NCBI RefSeq assembly: GCF_003171675.1
Contig: NZ_QFZQ01000007.1
Coordinates: 124,001-188,000, forward strand
Origin: Reichenbachiella versicolor
GTDB taxonomy: Bacteria > Bacteroidota > Bacteroidia > Cytophagales > Cyclobacteriaceae
DNA length: 64,000 nt
Direction of reading: 5' to 3'
Within the stretch, counting starts at the first letter, position 1; each line of letters begins with the position of its first letter. The notes below the pieces were generated by a model, which saw only the letters and a program-made list of their open reading frames with translations, was not told the DNA's origin and ran no database searches. A program made the position numbers and the translations under genes. Below are positions 1-12,246 of this stretch, piece after piece.

Positions 1-826
1 CAAGCATTGTTTGAACACCTTTGTTCTTGAATGCAGATCCACAGAACATCGGAACAAATGCCATATCAATTGTTGCCTTTCTAGAAGCTTCAATAATCTC
101 CTCTCTAGTAATAGAGTCTGGATCTTCGAAGTATTTCTCCATCAATCCTTCATCGTATTCGGCAACAGCTTCAAGCAACTCTTCTCTATATTGATCAACG
201 TCGTCAACCATATCTGCTGGAATTTCAACTTCCTCAAAAGTCATTCCTTGGTCAGCTTCGTTCCAGATCATTGCTTTTTTCTCTACTAGATCAACGACAC
301 CTTTAAAAGTATCTTCCGCTCCAATTGGTAATTGGAAAGGAACAGCTTTGGATCCTAATCTTTCTTTTACTTGCTTACAAACTGCAAGAAAATCAGAACC
401 TGCACGGTCCATTTTATTTACGAAACCTAGACGTGCTACATTATAGTTATCAGCAAGTCTCCAGTTAGTCTCGGACTGAGGTTCAACACCATCAACAGCA
501 GAAAACAAGAAAACCAAACCATCTAATACTCTCAAAGATCTATTAACCTCTACAGTGAAGTCAACGTGACCAGGAGTATCAATGATATTAATATGATAAT
601 CTTGATTCTTATATTTCCAAAATACGGTAGTAGCAGCTGAAGTAATAGTGATACCTCTTTCTTGCTCCTGCTCCATCCAGTCCATGGTAGCAGCACCATC
701 ATGCACTTCTCCGATCTTGTGGCTTACTCCAGTGTAATAAAGGATACGCTCTGTAGTAGTTGTCTTACCGGCATCAATGTGTGCAGCGATACCGATATTT
801 CGCGTTAAGCTAAGGTCTCTAGCCAT
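1..826 (-). CDS. fusA: Elongation factor G, N-terminal part (cut by window edge)
   Basis: GTPase that drives ribosomal translocation. About 275 N-terminal residues are visible and the reading frame runs off the left edge. The whole GTP-binding site is present: P-loop AHIDAGKT (15-22), RGITIT switch (57-62), DTPGH (83-87) and NKMD (137-140). The start ATG is at 826, and rpsG ends 13 bases upstream in the same orientation, giving the classical rpsL-rpsG-fusA string. Whether this is the housekeeping or a paralogous EF-G cannot be settled without the C-terminus, but the str-operon position favours the housekeeping copy. Confidence 0.97.
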   Translation of the reverse strand, partial: MARDLSLTRNIGIAAHIDAGKTTTTERILYYTGVSHKIGEVHDGAATMDWMEQEQERGITITSAATTVFWKYKNQDYHINIIDTPGHVDFTVEVNRSLRVLDGLVFLFSAVDGVEPQSETNWRLADNYNVARLGFVNKMDRAGSDFLAVCKQVKERLGSKAVPFQLPIGAEDTFKGVVDLVEKKAMIWNEADQGMTFEEVEIPADMVDDVDQYREELLEAVAEYDEGLMEKYFEDPDSITREEIIEASRKATIDMAFVPMFCGSAFKNKGVQTML

Positions 827-838
827 TTTTCTTTATGA

Positions 839-1306
839 TTAAAATCTAAAATGTGAAAATGCTTTGTTTGCTTCAGCCATTCTGTGTGTATCATCCTTTT
901 TCTTTACAGCTGCACCTTCACCTTTAGATGCAGCGATGATTTCACCAGCTAAACGCTCCTTCATAGTTTTTTCGCCTCTTGATCTAGAGTAGGAGATCAT
1001 CCATTTGATACCCAGTGAAGTCTTTCTAGAAGGTCTTACTTCAATAGGCACCTGGAATGTCGCTCCTCCAACTCTTCTTGACTTCACTTCAACTGAAGGC
1101 ATGATGTTGTTAAGCGCTTTTTTCCAAGTCTCAAGACCATTCTCACCTGTCTTCTCTTCTACTATTGCCACTGCATCATAGAAAATAGAATAAGCAATAC
1201 TCTTCTTACCGTCTACCATTAGGTAGTTCACGAATTTAGATACCAAGGTATCCTGGAACTTAGGATCCGGAAGAATATATCTCTTCTTTGGTTTCGCTTT
1301 TCTCAT
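839..1306 (-). CDS. rpsG: 30S ribosomal protein S7
   Basis: Primary 16S rRNA-binding protein that organises the 3' major domain of the small subunit and lines the tRNA exit region. The 155 residues match the family length. The basic N-terminus MRKAKPKKR, the region [14 protein letters not shown] and the segment [16 protein letters not shown] are typical S7. It lies between rpsL (19 bases upstream) and fusA in a presumed single transcript that also carries rpoB and rpoC. In other bacteria S7 represses its own operon; no such structure was identified here. Confidence 0.98.
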   Translation of the reverse strand: MRKAKPKKRYILPDPKFQDTLVSKFVNYLMVDGKKSIAYSIFYDAVAIVEEKTGENGLETWKKALNNIMPSVEVKSRRVGGATFQVPIEVRPSRKTSLGIKWMISYSRSRGEKTMKERLAGEIIAASKGEGAAVKKKDDTHRMAEANKAFSHFRF

Positions 1307-1325
1307 TATTCTTTATTGTATATAA

Positions 1326-1706
1326 TTATTTTTTATCCTTAGGCTTCTTAGCACCATACTTAGACCTTCTCTGAAGTCTACCACTTACACCAGCAGTATC
1401 CAAAGCACCTCTAATAATGTGATATCTAACACCTGGTAAATCTTTAACCCTACCTCCTCTGATCAGTACAATCGAGTGCTCTTGTAGGTTGTGGCCCTCA
1501 CCTGGGATATAAGCATTGACCTCTTTACCATTAGTCAATCTTACCCTTGCCACTTTTCTCATCGCCGAGTTCGGCTTCTTCGGAGTAGTAGTATATACTC
1601 TAGTACACACACCTCTTCGCTGCGGACACGAATCCAAAGCCGGAGACTTTGACTTCGATACCAAAGTTTTTCTACCCTTCCTTACTAATTGTTGTATAGT
1701 AGGCAT
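1326..1706 (-). CDS. rpsL: 30S ribosomal protein S12
   Basis: Decoding-centre protein of the small subunit. The 126 residues contain the conserved loops [16 protein letters not shown] and the [11 protein letters not shown] and VRYHIIRG segments. The lysine in the PKKPNSA loop is the family position where streptomycin-resistance substitutions occur, and it is wild type here. The C-terminus is the usual basic tail ([11 protein letters not shown]). A gap of about 110 bases separates it from the DUF3467 gene upstream. I saw no terminator there, so read-through from rpoC is likely. Confidence 0.98.
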   Translation of the reverse strand: MPTIQQLVRKGRKTLVSKSKSPALDSCPQRRGVCTRVYTTTPKKPNSAMRKVARVRLTNGKEVNAYIPGEGHNLQEHSIVLIRGGRVKDLPGVRYHIIRGALDTAGVSGRLQRRSKYGAKKPKDKK

Positions 1707-1818
1707 TTGTTATAATTTAATTTACTACCGTTCAAATTTTGGGAACGCAAAAATAGGGATTGCAAAATTTCTAGCAAAATTTCACAACCCCTATTTTAAA
1801 TATATTTATGTCAGGCAC

Positions 1819-2148
1819 TTACGCTTCGCCTACTGCACCTCCGAAATTCATTGGGAATTTTGGAGATTCTTCGACTTGCTTAATAGGTCCAAACATTTTT
1901 TCATATTTCTGAATATTCTCTTGAAGTGCCAAAAACAAACGCTTGGCATGCTCTGGAGTAACAACTACTCTTGATTTCACCTTAGCCTTTGGTACTCCTG
2001 GCATCAATCGAATAAAGTCGATAACGAATTCAGAATTTGAGTGAGCAATCATCGCAAGATTTGCATAAACACCTTCTGCGATTTCTTCAGACAACTCAAT
2101 GTTGATTTGATTGCCCGCTTGTTTCTGATTTTCGTCCTGCTTATTCAT
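1819..2148 (-). CDS. DUF3467 family protein
   Basis: Small soluble protein of 109 residues with no signal peptide or membrane segment. The core [19 protein letters not shown], the [11 protein letters not shown] segment and the [16 protein letters not shown] helix are the DUF3467 pattern. Its biochemical role is unknown to me. The start overlaps the end of rpoC by 8 bases, so the two are probably translationally coupled. This places it as a conserved accessory of the RNA polymerase/str operon in Bacteroidota. The C-terminus (residues ~90-109) is Pro/Gly-rich and probably flexible. Confidence 0.88.
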   Translation of the reverse strand: MNKQDENQKQAGNQINIELSEEIAEGVYANLAMIAHSNSEFVIDFIRLMPGVPKAKVKSRVVVTPEHAKRLFLALQENIQKYEKMFGPIKQVEESPKFPMNFGGAVGEA

Positions 2149-5100
2149 TTTCTTGTAAATCTTTAGACCTTACAAATTCTTGCTTAGCAGAAACTAAGTT
2201 ATCATACTCTTCTTGAGACCCAACGATTAAATCTCCGTATTCTCTTCTACCTGTACCTGCTGGTATCAAGTGTCCAACGATTACGTTTTCTTTCAATCCA
2301 CTTAAATCATCCCTTTTACCTCTAATCGAAGCTTCACTTAAGACTTTAGTGGTTTCTTGGAATGAAGCAGCAGATATGAAGCTTTCTGTTCCTAGAGATG
2401 CTTGAGTGATACCTTGAAGCGTTGGTTTAGAAACCGCAGGCTCTGCACTTCTAACAACTGCCAGTTTTAGGTCTTTCCTTCTCAAGCTAGAATTTTCATC
2501 TCTCAACTGTCGAGAAGTGATAATCTGTCCAGCCTTTAAGTTAGCAGAATCACCAGCATCCGTCACTACTTTCATATCCAATACAGAATCATTCTCTTCC
2601 ATAAATCTCTGTTTATCTACAAGCTGATTTGGTAGGAAGCTAGTGTCACCAGCATCTAGAATTATTACTTTCTGCATCATTTGTCTAACGATAACTTCAA
2701 TATGCTTATCGTTAATTTTCACACCTTGCAGTCTGTATACCTCTTGAATTTCATTCACTAAATATTCTTGTACTGCAGTAGGTCCTTTGATAGACAAAAT
2801 ATCTGCAGGAGTTACTGCACCATCAGAAAGCGAATAACCTGCCCTTACAAAGTCATTATCTTGAACCAAAATGTGTTTAGAAAGAGAAACTAGGTATCTT
2901 TTCTTCACTCCATCTTTAGACTCTACAAAGATTTCTCTATTTCCTCTTTTGATTCCACCGTATGTTACCACACCATCAATCTCAGAAACAACAGCCGGGT
3001 TAGAAGGGTTTCTAGCCTCAAATAACTCTGTTACTCTTGGTAAACCTCCAGTAATATCTCTTGATTTACCCATTGATCTCGGAATCTTAGCAAGAATCTG
3101 ACCTGCAGAAATCTTATCCCCAATATCAACCGCCAAGTGTGCCCCTACAGGTATATTATAACCTTTAGACTCATCCTTGCCTTCCACAACTACGGCAGGA
3201 TTCTTTGTTTTATCTTTTGTATCGATGATTACTTTCTCTCTGTGACCGGTCTGCTCATCAGATTCTTCCTTATAAGTAATACCCTCAATTATCGAGTCAA
3301 ACTCCACAGTACCATCGAATTCAGACAAGATCACAGCATTATATGGATCCCACGCACAAAGTTGATCTCCTTTCTTCACTTTTTTCTTGTTTTTCACATT
3401 CAAGAAAGCTCCATAAGGTACATGATTACTGATCAAAGTCTTACCTGTTTCAGGGTCGTTAATTTTAATCTCGCCCGCTCTACCCATTACTACGTCTACA
3501 GCATCTCCTTCAGAGTTAGTAGTTTTCAAAGATCTTAGCTCTTCAAATTCTACGACACCATCGAACTTAGCCTGGATCGTTGCTTCAACTGCAATGTTCG
3601 AAGCAGTACCCCCTACGTGGAATGTTCTCAATGTCAGCTGTGTTCCTGGCTCACCAATCGACTGGGCAGCGATCACACCTACAGCCTCTCCTTTTTGAGC
3701 CATTTTACCCGTAGCAAGATTACGTCCATAACACTTAGAACAAACTCCTCTCTTCGCTTCACAAGTAAGTACTGATCTAATTTCTACTTCTTCGATAGCT
3801 GTCTCATCAACTTGCTCAGCTAACTCCTCTGTAATCTCGATTCCTGCTGGAATAATCAATTCTTCGGAGATAGGATCGTACACATCATGTACAGATACTC
3901 TACCTAAAATTCTTTCAGACAATGGCTCTACAATATCCTCATTGTCTTTCAGTGCTGAAACAACAAGCCCTCTTAGCGTACCGCAGTCTTCTTCGTTTAC
4001 TACTACATCTTGCGATACATCTACCAAACGTCTAGTCAAGTAACCCGCATCCGCAGTTTTCAATGCTGTATCGGCAAGACCTTTACGAGCACCATGCGTA
4101 GAGATAAAGTATTCAATTACATCAAGTCCTTCTTTAAAGTTTGAAAGAATTGGGTTTTCGATGATTTCACCTACAGAACCTTGAAGGTTTTTCTGTGGTT
4201 TAGCCATCAAACCTCTCATTCCTCCGAGCTGACGAATTTGCTCTCTCGATCCCCTTGCACCTGAGTGCATCATCATGTAAATCGAATTAAAACCTTGCTT
4301 TTCCTCTTCTAATTGCTTCATTAGTGTTGAAGTCAACATAGAATTGATTCTGGTCCAAATATCAATAACTTGGTTATATCTCTCGTTGTCAGTTATTAGA
4401 CCCATTTGATAATTGGCCCATACTGCATCTACTTCTTCTTTGGCTTGTGCGACAAGTCCTTCTTTCTCCTCAGGAATGTTAATGTCACCAAGTCCCATTG
4501 ACAAACCTCCCTTGTATGCCGACTGGAACCCTAAGTGTTTGATATCATCTAAGAACTGTGCAGTTCTAGCCATTCCAGTAATCTTGAAGACTCTAGAAAT
4601 AATCTGTTGAAGCTTTTTCTTCGAAAGAAGCTCGTCTACGAAACCTACTTCCTCAGGAACGAACTGGTTAAATATAACTCTACCAGCTACCGTTTCAATA
4701 ACTTTAGTTTCTAACTCACCTTCCTCAGTTCTAACCGTAGTTCTTACTTTGATGAAAGCGTGCTTTGATAGTTTTCCTTCGTTAATAGCAATTACTACTT
4801 CTTCTGCACTGTAGAAAGTCATACCTTCTCCAGCAACCTTCTCCTCATCTGTACTTCTTTTACCTTTAGTAACATAGTAAAGACCCAATACCATATCCTG
4901 AGAAGGTACAGTAATAGGAGCTCCATTTGCAGGATTTAAAATATTATGAGAAGCGAGCATTAAAATAGATGCTTCCAAAATAGCCTCATGACCTAAAGGT
5001 ACGTGAACCGCCATTTGGTCACCATCAAAATCGGCGTTGAATGCCGTACATGCTAATGGGTGAAGTTGGATAGCTTTACCTTCAATCAACTTAGGTTGGA

Positions 5101-6451
5101 AAGCCTGAATACCAAGCCTGTGTAGTGTAGGAGCACGGTTAAGCAGAACAGGATGTCCTTTCAAAACGTTCTCCAATATATCCCAAACAACTGGGTCCTT
5201 TCTATCAACTATTTTCTTAGCAGACTTTACAGTCTTAACAATTCCTCTTTCTATTAATTTTCTAATGATAAAAGGCTTGAAAAGCTCAGCAGCCATTCCT
5301 TTAGGAAGACCACACTCGTGCATTTTCAATTCTGGTCCTACTACAATTACAGAACGTCCAGAATAATCAACCCTCTTTCCTAGTAAGTTTTGACGGAATC
5401 TACCTTGCTTACCTTTAAGCATATCGCTCAAAGATTTCAATGCTCTATTTCCATCAGATCTTACCGCATTCACTTTTCTTGAGTTATCAAAAAGAGAATC
5501 AACTGCTTCTTGAAGCATCCTCTTTTCATTTCTCAAAATCACCTCTGGAGCCTTAATATCAACCAATCTTTTCAGACGATTGTTTCTGATAATAACTCTT
5601 CTATAAAGATCATTTAAATCAGATGTAGCGAATCTACCTCCGTCTAATGGCACCAATGGTCTCAATTCAGGTGGAATAACTGGAACCATCTTAATTATCA
5701 TCCACTCAGGCTTATTCTCAATTCTAGTCTTAGCATCTCTGAATGCCTCAACAACCTTTAACCTTTTCAAAGCCTCTGCTTTTCTCTGCTGAGAAGTATC
5801 TGTGGCAGCTTGGTGTCTCAAGTCATAAGATAAAGTATCTAAATCTATCCTTGATAAAGACATCTCCAAAGCCTCAGCTCCCATTTTAGCGATGAATTTG
5901 TTTGGATCATCATCATCAAGCATTTGGTTTTCCCTTGGAAGTTTATCCAAGATATCTAAATACTCATCTTCAGTTAAGAAGTCATGCCTGTTGATACCAT
6001 CTTCTTCCTTGATACCTGGTTGAATAACCAAAAAACGCTCATAGTAAATGATTTGGTCAAGCTTCTTAGTAGGAATTCCCAGAAGATAACCAATTTTATT
6101 TGGTAATGATTTGAAGTACCAAATATGAGCTACAGGAACCACCAACTCGATGTGCCCCATTCTCTCTCTTCTTACTTTCTTTTCAGTAACTTCAACACCA
6201 CATCGATCACAGATAATACCTTTATATCTGATTCTCTTATATTTCCCACAATGACATTCCCAATCCTTTACAGGTCCGAATATTCTTTCACAGAATAGTC
6301 CACCCATTTCTGGCTTATAGGTTCGATAGTTGATGGTCTCTGGTTGAGTAACCTCACCATGCGAGCTTTCCAGAATAGATTCGGGAGAAGCCAAACTTAC
6401 TGTCACTTTCGAGAAGTCGTTGTTCAGCTTTTTGTTTTTTCTGAATGCCAT
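2141..6451 (-). CDS. rpoC: DNA-directed RNA polymerase subunit beta'
   Basis: Large catalytic subunit of RNA polymerase, 1436 residues. The N-terminal zinc ribbon has the cysteines CHCGKYKR...CDRCG (about residues 67-85). The clamp and rudder regions follow, then the active-site loop NADFDGDQ at residues 472-479, whose three Asp residues bind the catalytic Mg2+. The second zinc site is [15 protein letters not shown]. The bridge/trigger region includes [16 protein letters not shown]. It is complete and unsplit. It follows rpoB by 58 bases containing a small hairpin, and its end overlaps the DUF3467 gene. Confidence 0.99.
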   Translation of the reverse strand: MAFRKNKKLNNDFSKVTVSLASPESILESSHGEVTQPETINYRTYKPEMGGLFCERIFGPVKDWECHCGKYKRIRYKGIICDRCGVEVTEKKVRRERMGHIELVVPVAHIWYFKSLPNKIGYLLGIPTKKLDQIIYYERFLVIQPGIKEEDGINRHDFLTEDEYLDILDKLPRENQMLDDDDPNKFIAKMGAEALEMSLSRIDLDTLSYDLRHQAATDTSQQRKAEALKRLKVVEAFRDAKTRIENKPEWMIIKMVPVIPPELRPLVPLDGGRFATSDLNDLYRRVIIRNNRLKRLVDIKAPEVILRNEKRMLQEAVDSLFDNSRKVNAVRSDGNRALKSLSDMLKGKQGRFRQNLLGKRVDYSGRSVIVVGPELKMHECGLPKGMAAELFKPFIIRKLIERGIVKTVKSAKKIVDRKDPVVWDILENVLKGHPVLLNRAPTLHRLGIQAFQPKLIEGKAIQLHPLACTAFNADFDGDQMAVHVPLGHEAILEASILMLASHNILNPANGAPITVPSQDMVLGLYYVTKGKRSTDEEKVAGEGMTFYSAEEVVIAINEGKLSKHAFIKVRTTVRTEEGELETKVIETVAGRVIFNQFVPEEVGFVDELLSKKKLQQIISRVFKITGMARTAQFLDDIKHLGFQSAYKGGLSMGLGDINIPEEKEGLVAQAKEEVDAVWANYQMGLITDNERYNQVIDIWTRINSMLTSTLMKQLEEEKQGFNSIYMMMHSGARGSREQIRQLGGMRGLMAKPQKNLQGSVGEIIENPILSNFKEGLDVIEYFISTHGARKGLADTALKTADAGYLTRRLVDVSQDVVVNEEDCGTLRGLVVSALKDNEDIVEPLSERILGRVSVHDVYDPISEELIIPAGIEITEELAEQVDETAIEEVEIRSVLTCEAKRGVCSKCYGRNLATGKMAQKGEAVGVIAAQSIGEPGTQLTLRTFHVGGTASNIAVEATIQAKFDGVVEFEELRSLKTTNSEGDAVDVVMGRAGEIKINDPETGKTLISNHVPYGAFLNVKNKKKVKKGDQLCAWDPYNAVILSEFDGTVEFDSIIEGITYKEESDEQTGHREKVIIDTKDKTKNPAVVVEGKDESKGYNIPVGAHLAVDIGDKISAGQILAKIPRSMGKSRDITGGLPRVTELFEARNPSNPAVVSEIDGVVTYGGIKRGNREIFVESKDGVKKRYLVSLSKHILVQDNDFVRAGYSLSDGAVTPADILSIKGPTAVQEYLVNEIQEVYRLQGVKINDKHIEVIVRQMMQKVIILDAGDTSFLPNQLVDKQRFMEENDSVLDMKVVTDAGDSANLKAGQIITSRQLRDENSSLRRKDLKLAVVRSAEPAVSKPTLQGITQASLGTESFISAASFQETTKVLSEASIRGKRDDLSGLKENVIVGHLIPAGTGRREYGDLIVGSQEEYDNLVSAKQEFVRSKDLQENE

Positions 6452-6475
6452 AATTATATCTTGATATATGTTAAT

Positions 6476-6495
6476 GTCCCGAGGTTAGTCGGGAC
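6476..6495 (-). promoter_or_regulatory. Hairpin in the rpoB-rpoC gap
   Basis: Perfect 7-bp inverted repeat GTCCCGA/TCGGGAC with a 6-base loop, between the rpoB stop (6510) and rpoC start (6451). No T-run follows on the minus strand, so it is unlikely to terminate. mRNA processing or stability control is an inference. Confidence 0.6.
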
Positions 6496-6509
6496 TGTTG
6501 TTCAAAAAA

Positions 6510-9500
6510 TTAGTCTAAAGTGATTTCAAGAGCCAAACCTCTTAATTCGTGAACGAGTACGTTGAACGACTCCGGAATATTAGGTTTGTTCATATTCTCA
6601 CCTTTAACGATAGCTTCATAAGCTTTCGCTCTACCAATTACATCATCAGACTTGATAGTCAAGATCTCTTGAAGAACATTAGCAGCACCGAAAGCTTCCA
6701 GTGCCCAAACTTCCATTTCTCCAAAACGCTGACCACCAAACTGAGCCTTACCTCCTAATGGTTGTTGAGTAATCAACGAGTATGGTCCGATAGAACGTGC
6801 GTGCATCTTATCATCAACTAAGTGACCTAGTTTCAGCATATATGCTATCCCCACTGTAACAGGTTGGTCAAACCTTTCACCTGTCAATCCATCATATAGA
6901 TAAGATCTACCGTACTCTGGAAGCCCTGCCTCTGCCAATTCTGCTGCAACCTCTTCCATAGTAGCACCGTCAAAAATCGGAGTAGCATATTTTCTACCCA
7001 ATTTGTATCCAGCCCAAGCCAAAACAGTTTCATAAATCTGTCCTATATTCATCCTTGATGGTACACCAAGAGGGTTCAAACAAATATCTACTGGAGTCCC
7101 GTCTTCTAGGAAAGGCATATCCTCTTCTCTAACAATCTTAGCAACAACACCTTTGTTACCGTGACGACCTGCCATTTTATCACCTACTTTCAACTTACGC
7201 TTCTTAGCTACATAAACTTTCGCAAGTTGAACAATTCCAGCTGGAAGCTCGTCTCCTACCTCTAGAGTAAATCTTTCCCTTTTGAAAACACCTGAAATCT
7301 CATTTCTAGCTTTATTATAATTCTTAACAAGTCTCACAATAAGCTCATTTGCGTGATCATCATCTGTCCAGTTTTCTAGAATTAAATCTGAAATTAAATT
7401 CACTTCTTCTGGGACATGATAACTACTTTCATCTCTGAAGATATTCTTGTCAGGGAAAATGTTTTGATCAATGTTATTAGCATTGAACTTGACACCTTTT
7501 GACATGATCTCTTCTCCAAACTTATGCTTAACTCCTTGCGAGGTCATACCTCCGATAAGTTCGACAAGCTTTTCTATAATTTCAGTTCTGAGCGCCAAAA
7601 GATCTTTTGAGTACTTTGCTTTAAGCAATTCTACTTCCTTTTTAGCCTTTGCCCTAAGATCTTTATCCTTCTTAGGTCTTGAGAATAGTTTTGTATCTAT
7701 AACAACACCTCTCAATGATGGAGAGGCTTTCAAAGAAGCATCCTTAACATCACCTGCTTTATCACCAAAGATAGCCCTAAGTAGTTTCTCCTCAGGAGTA
7801 GGATCCGACTCTCCTTTAGGAGTAATCTTACCAATTAAAATATCTCCTTCTTTGATCTCCGCTCCTACTCTGATAATACCGTTTTCATCAAGGTTTTTAA
7901 CTGCCTCTTCTGATACATTAGGAATTTCAGACGTTAGTTCTTCTTCACCTCGTTTAGTATCTCTAACCTCCAATTCATATTCATCGATATGAATAGAAGT
8001 AAAAACATCATCCCTTACAACCTTCTCAGAAATCACAATCGCATCCTCAAAGTTATAACCTTGCCAAGGCATGTATGCCACTTTAAGATTTCTACCAAGA
8101 GCAAGCTCTCCTTTTTCAGTAGCAAAACCTTCACACAGTGCTTGACCTTGTTTAACCTTATCACCTTTATAAACAATTGGCTTCAGATTAATACAAGTAT
8201 CTTGATTTGTTCTTCTGAATTTTATTAAATCATAAGTAGTTTCCTCACTGCCGAATAATACCAACTTCTCATCGTCGGTTCTATCATATTTTACGACAAT
8301 CTTTTTTGAATCTACATATGTAATAACTCCATCTTTTTCAGCTAAAACTAACGATCGAGAATCCAATGCAACCCTTTTCTCTAAACCAGTACCTACAATT
8401 GGAGCTTGTGGCTTCAATAAAGGTACAGCTTGGCGCTGCATGTTCGATCCCATCAAAGCACGGTTCGCATCATCATGCTCGAGGAATGGAATCATAGATG
8501 CTGCAACAGAAACAATCTGGTTAGGTGCAACATCCATATATCTAAGCTCCTTAGGCCCTACAACAGGGAAATCCCCTTCGTACCTAGCTTTAACTTTATC
8601 ATTTAGGAATTCTCCTCCATCATTTAATGGTGCGTTTGCCTGAGCAATGTTATGCGTATCTTCTTCCTCTGCCGTTAAATATTTAACGTCAGCGGACATA
8701 TCAACAACACCTTCATTTACCTCTCTGTAAGGGGTTTCAATGAATCCCATTTGATTCACTTTTGCATGAACACAAAGAGAAGATATCAAACCAATGTTTG
8801 GTCCCTCAGGAGTTTCAATTGTACAAAGTCTACCGTAGTGAGTGTAATGAACGTCTCTTACCTCAAAACCAGCTCTTTCTCTAGAAAGACCTCCTGGTCC
8901 TAGTGCAGACATTCTTCTTTTATGTGTAATCTCTGCTAATGGATTAGTTTGATCCATAAACTGAGATAACTGATTAGTTCCGAAGAACGAATTGATTACC
9001 GATGAAAGTGTTCTTGCATTGATCAAATCAATAGGCTTGAACTCTTCATTATCCCTGACATTCATTCTTTCCTTGATCGTTCTAGCCATTCTAGATAGAC
9101 CAACACCGAACTGTGCGTAAAGCTGTTCACCTACCGTCCTTACACGTCTATTACTTAAGTGATCAATATCATCCACAACAGCTTTTGAATTGATCAACCC
9201 TATCAAATACTTAACGATAAGGATTATATCCTCAGTGGTTAATACCCTTGAATCGTTAGAAAGATCCAATTGAAGCTTTCTATTAATTCTATATCTACCT
9301 ACATCACCTAAATCATATCTCTTGTCTGAGAAGAACAAGTTGTTAATGATATCACGAGCGGTTTGCTCATCTGGTGCCTCAGTATTTCTTAATTGTCTAT
9401 AGATCTGCTCTACTGCTTCTTTTTCAGAGTTGGAATTGTCTTTCTGAAGCGTATTGTAAATAATAGAGTAATCTGTAACGTTAACATCTTTCTTGTGAAG

Positions 9501-10382
9501 AATAATAGACTTAGATCCCGAATCTAAAATAATGTCAATGTCCTCTTCTGTAATTATAGAGTCTCTTTCAAGAACAACTTCGTTTCTGTCAATAGATACA
9601 ACCTCTCCTGTATCTTCATCAACGAAATCCTCTGTCCAAGTTCTAAGAACCCTTGCAGCTAATTTTCTATCAACTACTTTCTTCAGTTCTTTTTTATTTG
9701 CTTCGATTTCTTCTGACAATCCAAACAAATCGAGAATATCTTTATCACCTCCATAACCTATTGCTCTTAATAAAGTAGTTACAGGGAACTTTTTCTTTCT
9801 ATCGATATACGCATACATAACGTTATTTACGTCTGTTGCGAATTCAATCCAAGAACCTCTAAAAGGAATAATTCTCGCTGAATATAGTTTCGTTCCATTA
9901 GTGTGCTTACTCTGTGCGAAAAACACACCTGGAGACCTATGTAATTGAGATACAATAACTCTTTCTGCACCATTTATCACAAAAGAACCCTTCGGAGTCA
10001 TATAAGGAATATTCCCTAAAAACACCTCTTGTTCGATAGTTTCAAAATCATCATTATCTTCATCATTACAAGATAATTTCAATTTTGCTTTCAGAGGCAC
10101 CGAATATGTCAGTCCTCTATCAATACTTTCATCTACATTGTACTTTGGTGGGTCTACCATATAATCAATGAACTCTAGGACAAAATTGTCTCTAGAATCA
10201 GAGATTGGGAAGTTTTCTGAAAATACTTTGAACAGTCCTTCTTGCACCCTTTTTTCTGCAGGTGTTTCCAATTGGAAGAAGTCCTCAAATGACTGCAACT
10301 GAACCTTCAAGAAATCAGGATAATCTATCACTGATTTGATCGAAGAAAAATTGATTCTTTCAGATGTATTATTACTAGCCAA
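6510..10382 (-). CDS. rpoB: DNA-directed RNA polymerase subunit beta
   Basis: Second large subunit of RNA polymerase, 1290 residues. The rifampicin-pocket region is visible and looks wild type ([19 protein letters not shown], then [21 protein letters not shown]). So are the downstream [11 protein letters not shown] segment and the C-terminal [21 protein letters not shown] motif that contacts beta'. The start ATG at 10382 lies 144 bases after rplL. That gap contains a strong hairpin, which may set the rplL:rpoB expression ratio. Confidence 0.99.
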   Translation of the reverse strand: MASNNTSERINFSSIKSVIDYPDFLKVQLQSFEDFFQLETPAEKRVQEGLFKVFSENFPISDSRDNFVLEFIDYMVDPPKYNVDESIDRGLTYSVPLKAKLKLSCNDEDNDDFETIEQEVFLGNIPYMTPKGSFVINGAERVIVSQLHRSPGVFFAQSKHTNGTKLYSARIIPFRGSWIEFATDVNNVMYAYIDRKKKFPVTTLLRAIGYGGDKDILDLFGLSEEIEANKKELKKVVDRKLAARVLRTWTEDFVDEDTGEVVSIDRNEVVLERDSIITEEDIDIILDSGSKSIILHKKDVNVTDYSIIYNTLQKDNSNSEKEAVEQIYRQLRNTEAPDEQTARDIINNLFFSDKRYDLGDVGRYRINRKLQLDLSNDSRVLTTEDIILIVKYLIGLINSKAVVDDIDHLSNRRVRTVGEQLYAQFGVGLSRMARTIKERMNVRDNEEFKPIDLINARTLSSVINSFFGTNQLSQFMDQTNPLAEITHKRRMSALGPGGLSRERAGFEVRDVHYTHYGRLCTIETPEGPNIGLISSLCVHAKVNQMGFIETPYREVNEGVVDMSADVKYLTAEEEDTHNIAQANAPLNDGGEFLNDKVKARYEGDFPVVGPKELRYMDVAPNQIVSVAASMIPFLEHDDANRALMGSNMQRQAVPLLKPQAPIVGTGLEKRVALDSRSLVLAEKDGVITYVDSKKIVVKYDRTDDEKLVLFGSEETTYDLIKFRRTNQDTCINLKPIVYKGDKVKQGQALCEGFATEKGELALGRNLKVAYMPWQGYNFEDAIVISEKVVRDDVFTSIHIDEYELEVRDTKRGEEELTSEIPNVSEEAVKNLDENGIIRVGAEIKEGDILIGKITPKGESDPTPEEKLLRAIFGDKAGDVKDASLKASPSLRGVVIDTKLFSRPKKDKDLRAKAKKEVELLKAKYSKDLLALRTEIIEKLVELIGGMTSQGVKHKFGEEIMSKGVKFNANNIDQNIFPDKNIFRDESSYHVPEEVNLISDLILENWTDDDHANELIVRLVKNYNKARNEISGVFKRERFTLEVGDELPAGIVQLAKVYVAKKRKLKVGDKMAGRHGNKGVVAKIVREEDMPFLEDGTPVDICLNPLGVPSRMNIGQIYETVLAWAGYKLGRKYATPIFDGATMEEVAAELAEAGLPEYGRSYLYDGLTGERFDQPVTVGIAYMLKLGHLVDDKMHARSIGPYSLITQQPLGGKAQFGGQRFGEMEVWALEAFGAANVLQEILTIKSDDVIGRAKAYEAIVKGENMNKPNIPESFNVLVHELRGLALEITLD

Positions 10383-10455
10383 GGCAGTACTATTTATTTG
10401 TTATCAATACAAGAAATGTTTCGCATCCAAGATTTGGAAATATAGAAACAGGAAA

Positions 10456-10487
10456 AGACCTGACCCCGATGCATCGGGGCCAGGTCT
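10456..10487 (-). terminator. Strong hairpin between rplL and rpoB, probable partial terminator/attenuator
   Basis: Arms AGACCTG plus CCCCGAT pair with ATCGGGG plus CAGGTCT, 14 base pairs with a single mismatch. On the minus strand the right arm is followed by a short T-rich stretch (TTTTCCTG). The T-tract is weak, so partial rather than full termination is expected, leaving rpoBC less expressed than L7/L12. The position matches the rplL-rpoB attenuator known in Escherichia coli; function here is inferred. Confidence 0.7.
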
Positions 10488-10526
10488 AATATTTTAGACG
10501 TTTTTTAATTAAAAACCGTCAAAGAA

Positions 10527-10907
10527 TTACTTAAGCTCTACTTCAGCTCCAGCTTCTTCCAATTGCTTCTTAAGACCTTCAGCTTCATCTTTAGCTAGAC
10601 CTTCTTTGATAGCTTTAGGAGCTCCGTCTACAACTTCTTTCGCTTCTTTCAATCCAAGACCTGTTAGCTCTTTAACAAGCTTAACGATTGCAAGTTTAGC
10701 TCCACCTGGAGATTTTAAGATCACGTCAAAAGAGCTCTTCTCTTCTGCCCCACCTTCTTCTCCTCCAGCAGCACCAGCTACCATTACAGGAGCAGCAGCA
10801 GCAGCTGGCTCGATTCCGTACTCATCTTTTAAAATTTCAGCTAATTCATTTACTTCCTTTACAGTTAAGTTGACCAACTGCTCAGCGAATTCTTTTAAAT
10901 CTGCCAT
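10527..10907 (-). CDS. rplL: 50S ribosomal protein L7/L12
   Basis: Stalk protein that recruits translation GTPases, present in several copies per ribosome. The 126 residues show the N-terminal dimerisation helices ([19 protein letters not shown]), an Ala/Gly-rich hinge at about residues 36-57 and the C-terminal factor-binding domain ([20 protein letters not shown], then [15 protein letters not shown]). It lies directly downstream of rplJ, whose product (L10) anchors it to the ribosome. A hairpin with attenuator character follows before rpoB. Confidence 0.98.
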   Translation of the reverse strand: MADLKEFAEQLVNLTVKEVNELAEILKDEYGIEPAAAAAPVMVAGAAGGEEGGAEEKSSFDVILKSPGGAKLAIVKLVKELTGLGLKEAKEVVDGAPKAIKEGLAKDEAEGLKKQLEEAGAEVELK

Positions 10908-10947
10908 TTTCTTACTATTTGTAAATTAATAATTTAAACCTTGATAA

Positions 10948-11478
10948 TTAACGTTCGGACAAAGTCTTAAGCAACCCTGATAATGTTTGTCCTCCACTCT
11001 GTAGAGACGAAATAACATTTTTAGCAGGAGATTGCAACAATCCAATGACTTCACCAATAAGCTCATTCTTAGACTTAAGCTTGCTAAGCGCACTCAGGTG
11101 TTCGGCACCAATGAAGAGATCGTAATCGATGGAAGCTCCCTTCAAATGTGGTCTTTGGTCTTTATCCTCTTTTTGAAATTTCTTGATCACATTAGCAGGC
11201 ACATTCGCTGCTTCTGCACTTGTAAACATAACTCCAGTAAATCCTTTCAAAACTGTATCATTAAGTTCTGAAAAATCACCTTCTACATTTTCAAGCGCCT
11301 TTTTGATCAAAGTGTTTTTGATAACCTTATATTCAATACCAGCCTCGAAGCACTTTCTTCTCAAGTTATTTACTTCTTCTACTGTCATACCTGATGCATC
11401 AGTAAAATAGAAATTACTTGTTTCTTTGAACTTCTCAGTTAGTTCTTGAATAACAAGGGCTTTATCTTCTTTTGTCAT
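10948..11478 (-). CDS. rplJ: 50S ribosomal protein L10
   Basis: Stalk base protein that binds 23S rRNA and carries the L7/L12 dimers. The 176 residues include the typical N-terminus (MTKEDKALVIQELTEKF) and the segment VNNLRRKCFEAGIEYKVIKNTL. The C-terminal helix that binds L7/L12 is SALSKLKSKNELIGEVIGL and onward. Spacing to rplL is 40 bases. In other bacteria L10 with L7/L12 represses this operon at the mRNA leader; no leader structure was resolved here. Confidence 0.97.
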   Translation of the reverse strand: MTKEDKALVIQELTEKFKETSNFYFTDASGMTVEEVNNLRRKCFEAGIEYKVIKNTLIKKALENVEGDFSELNDTVLKGFTGVMFTSAEAANVPANVIKKFQKEDKDQRPHLKGASIDYDLFIGAEHLSALSKLKSKNELIGEVIGLLQSPAKNVISSLQSGGQTLSGLLKTLSER

Positions 11479-11534
11479 TTTAATTTCTTTTGTAATTCCA
11501 ACGTATTTCTACGGTTGAATTAGTTAAAAGACTA

Positions 11535-12233
11535 TTATAAACCCGCTATTGAACCTTTGTCAACAGAGATGCCAGCACTCATAGTACTAGACATGCTAAT
11601 ACTCTTAAAATAAGTACCTTTTGCACTCGCAGGCTTCAACTTTGAAACTGTCTGAATTAACTCCATAGCGTTTTCTTCGATCTTCTCTGGTGAGAATGAC
11701 ACTCTTCCGATACTTGCATGGATGATTCCAAATTTGTCTACTTTAAAATCAATTTTACCAGACTTCACTTCTTTTACTGCTTTAGCAACGTCAAGCGTAA
11801 CAGTTCCAGATTTAGGATTTGGCATTAAACCTCTAGGCCCTAAAACTCTACCAATACGACCAACTTTAGCCATTACAGTAGGCATAGTTATGATAACATC
11901 TACATCAGTCCATCCACCTTCGATCTTCTTAATGTAATCATCTAACCCTACGTGATCAGCACCTGCATCTTTTGCTTCCTGTTCTTTATCAGGTGTACAA
12001 AGTACAAGTACTCTAGTTTCTTTACCAGTTCCATGTGGAAGTGCAACAACACCTCTCACCATTTGATCTGCCTTTCTTGGATCAACTCCTAACCTTAAGT
12101 CAACGTCAACTGATGCGTCGAACTTACTCGTAGTGATATCTTTTACTATCTGCGATGCCTCCGAAAGAGAGTAACTCTTTGTTTTGTCATACTTTTCTGC
12201 AGCTAGCTTTTGACTTTTCGTTAATTTTGCCAT
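11535..12233 (-). CDS. rplA: 50S ribosomal protein L1
   Basis: L1 stalk protein involved in E-site tRNA release. The 232 residues match the family. Diagnostic segments are [45 protein letters not shown] and the [20 protein letters not shown] stretch. It follows rplK by 13 bases and precedes rplJ by 56, in the standard rplK-rplA-rplJ-rplL order. Confidence 0.98.
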   Translation of the reverse strand: MAKLTKSQKLAAEKYDKTKSYSLSEASQIVKDITTSKFDASVDVDLRLGVDPRKADQMVRGVVALPHGTGKETRVLVLCTPDKEQEAKDAGADHVGLDDYIKKIEGGWTDVDVIITMPTVMAKVGRIGRVLGPRGLMPNPKSGTVTLDVAKAVKEVKSGKIDFKVDKFGIIHASIGRVSFSPEKIEENAMELIQTVSKLKPASAKGTYFKSISMSSTMSAGISVDKGSIAGL

Positions 12234-12246
12234 TTTAATTCAATAA

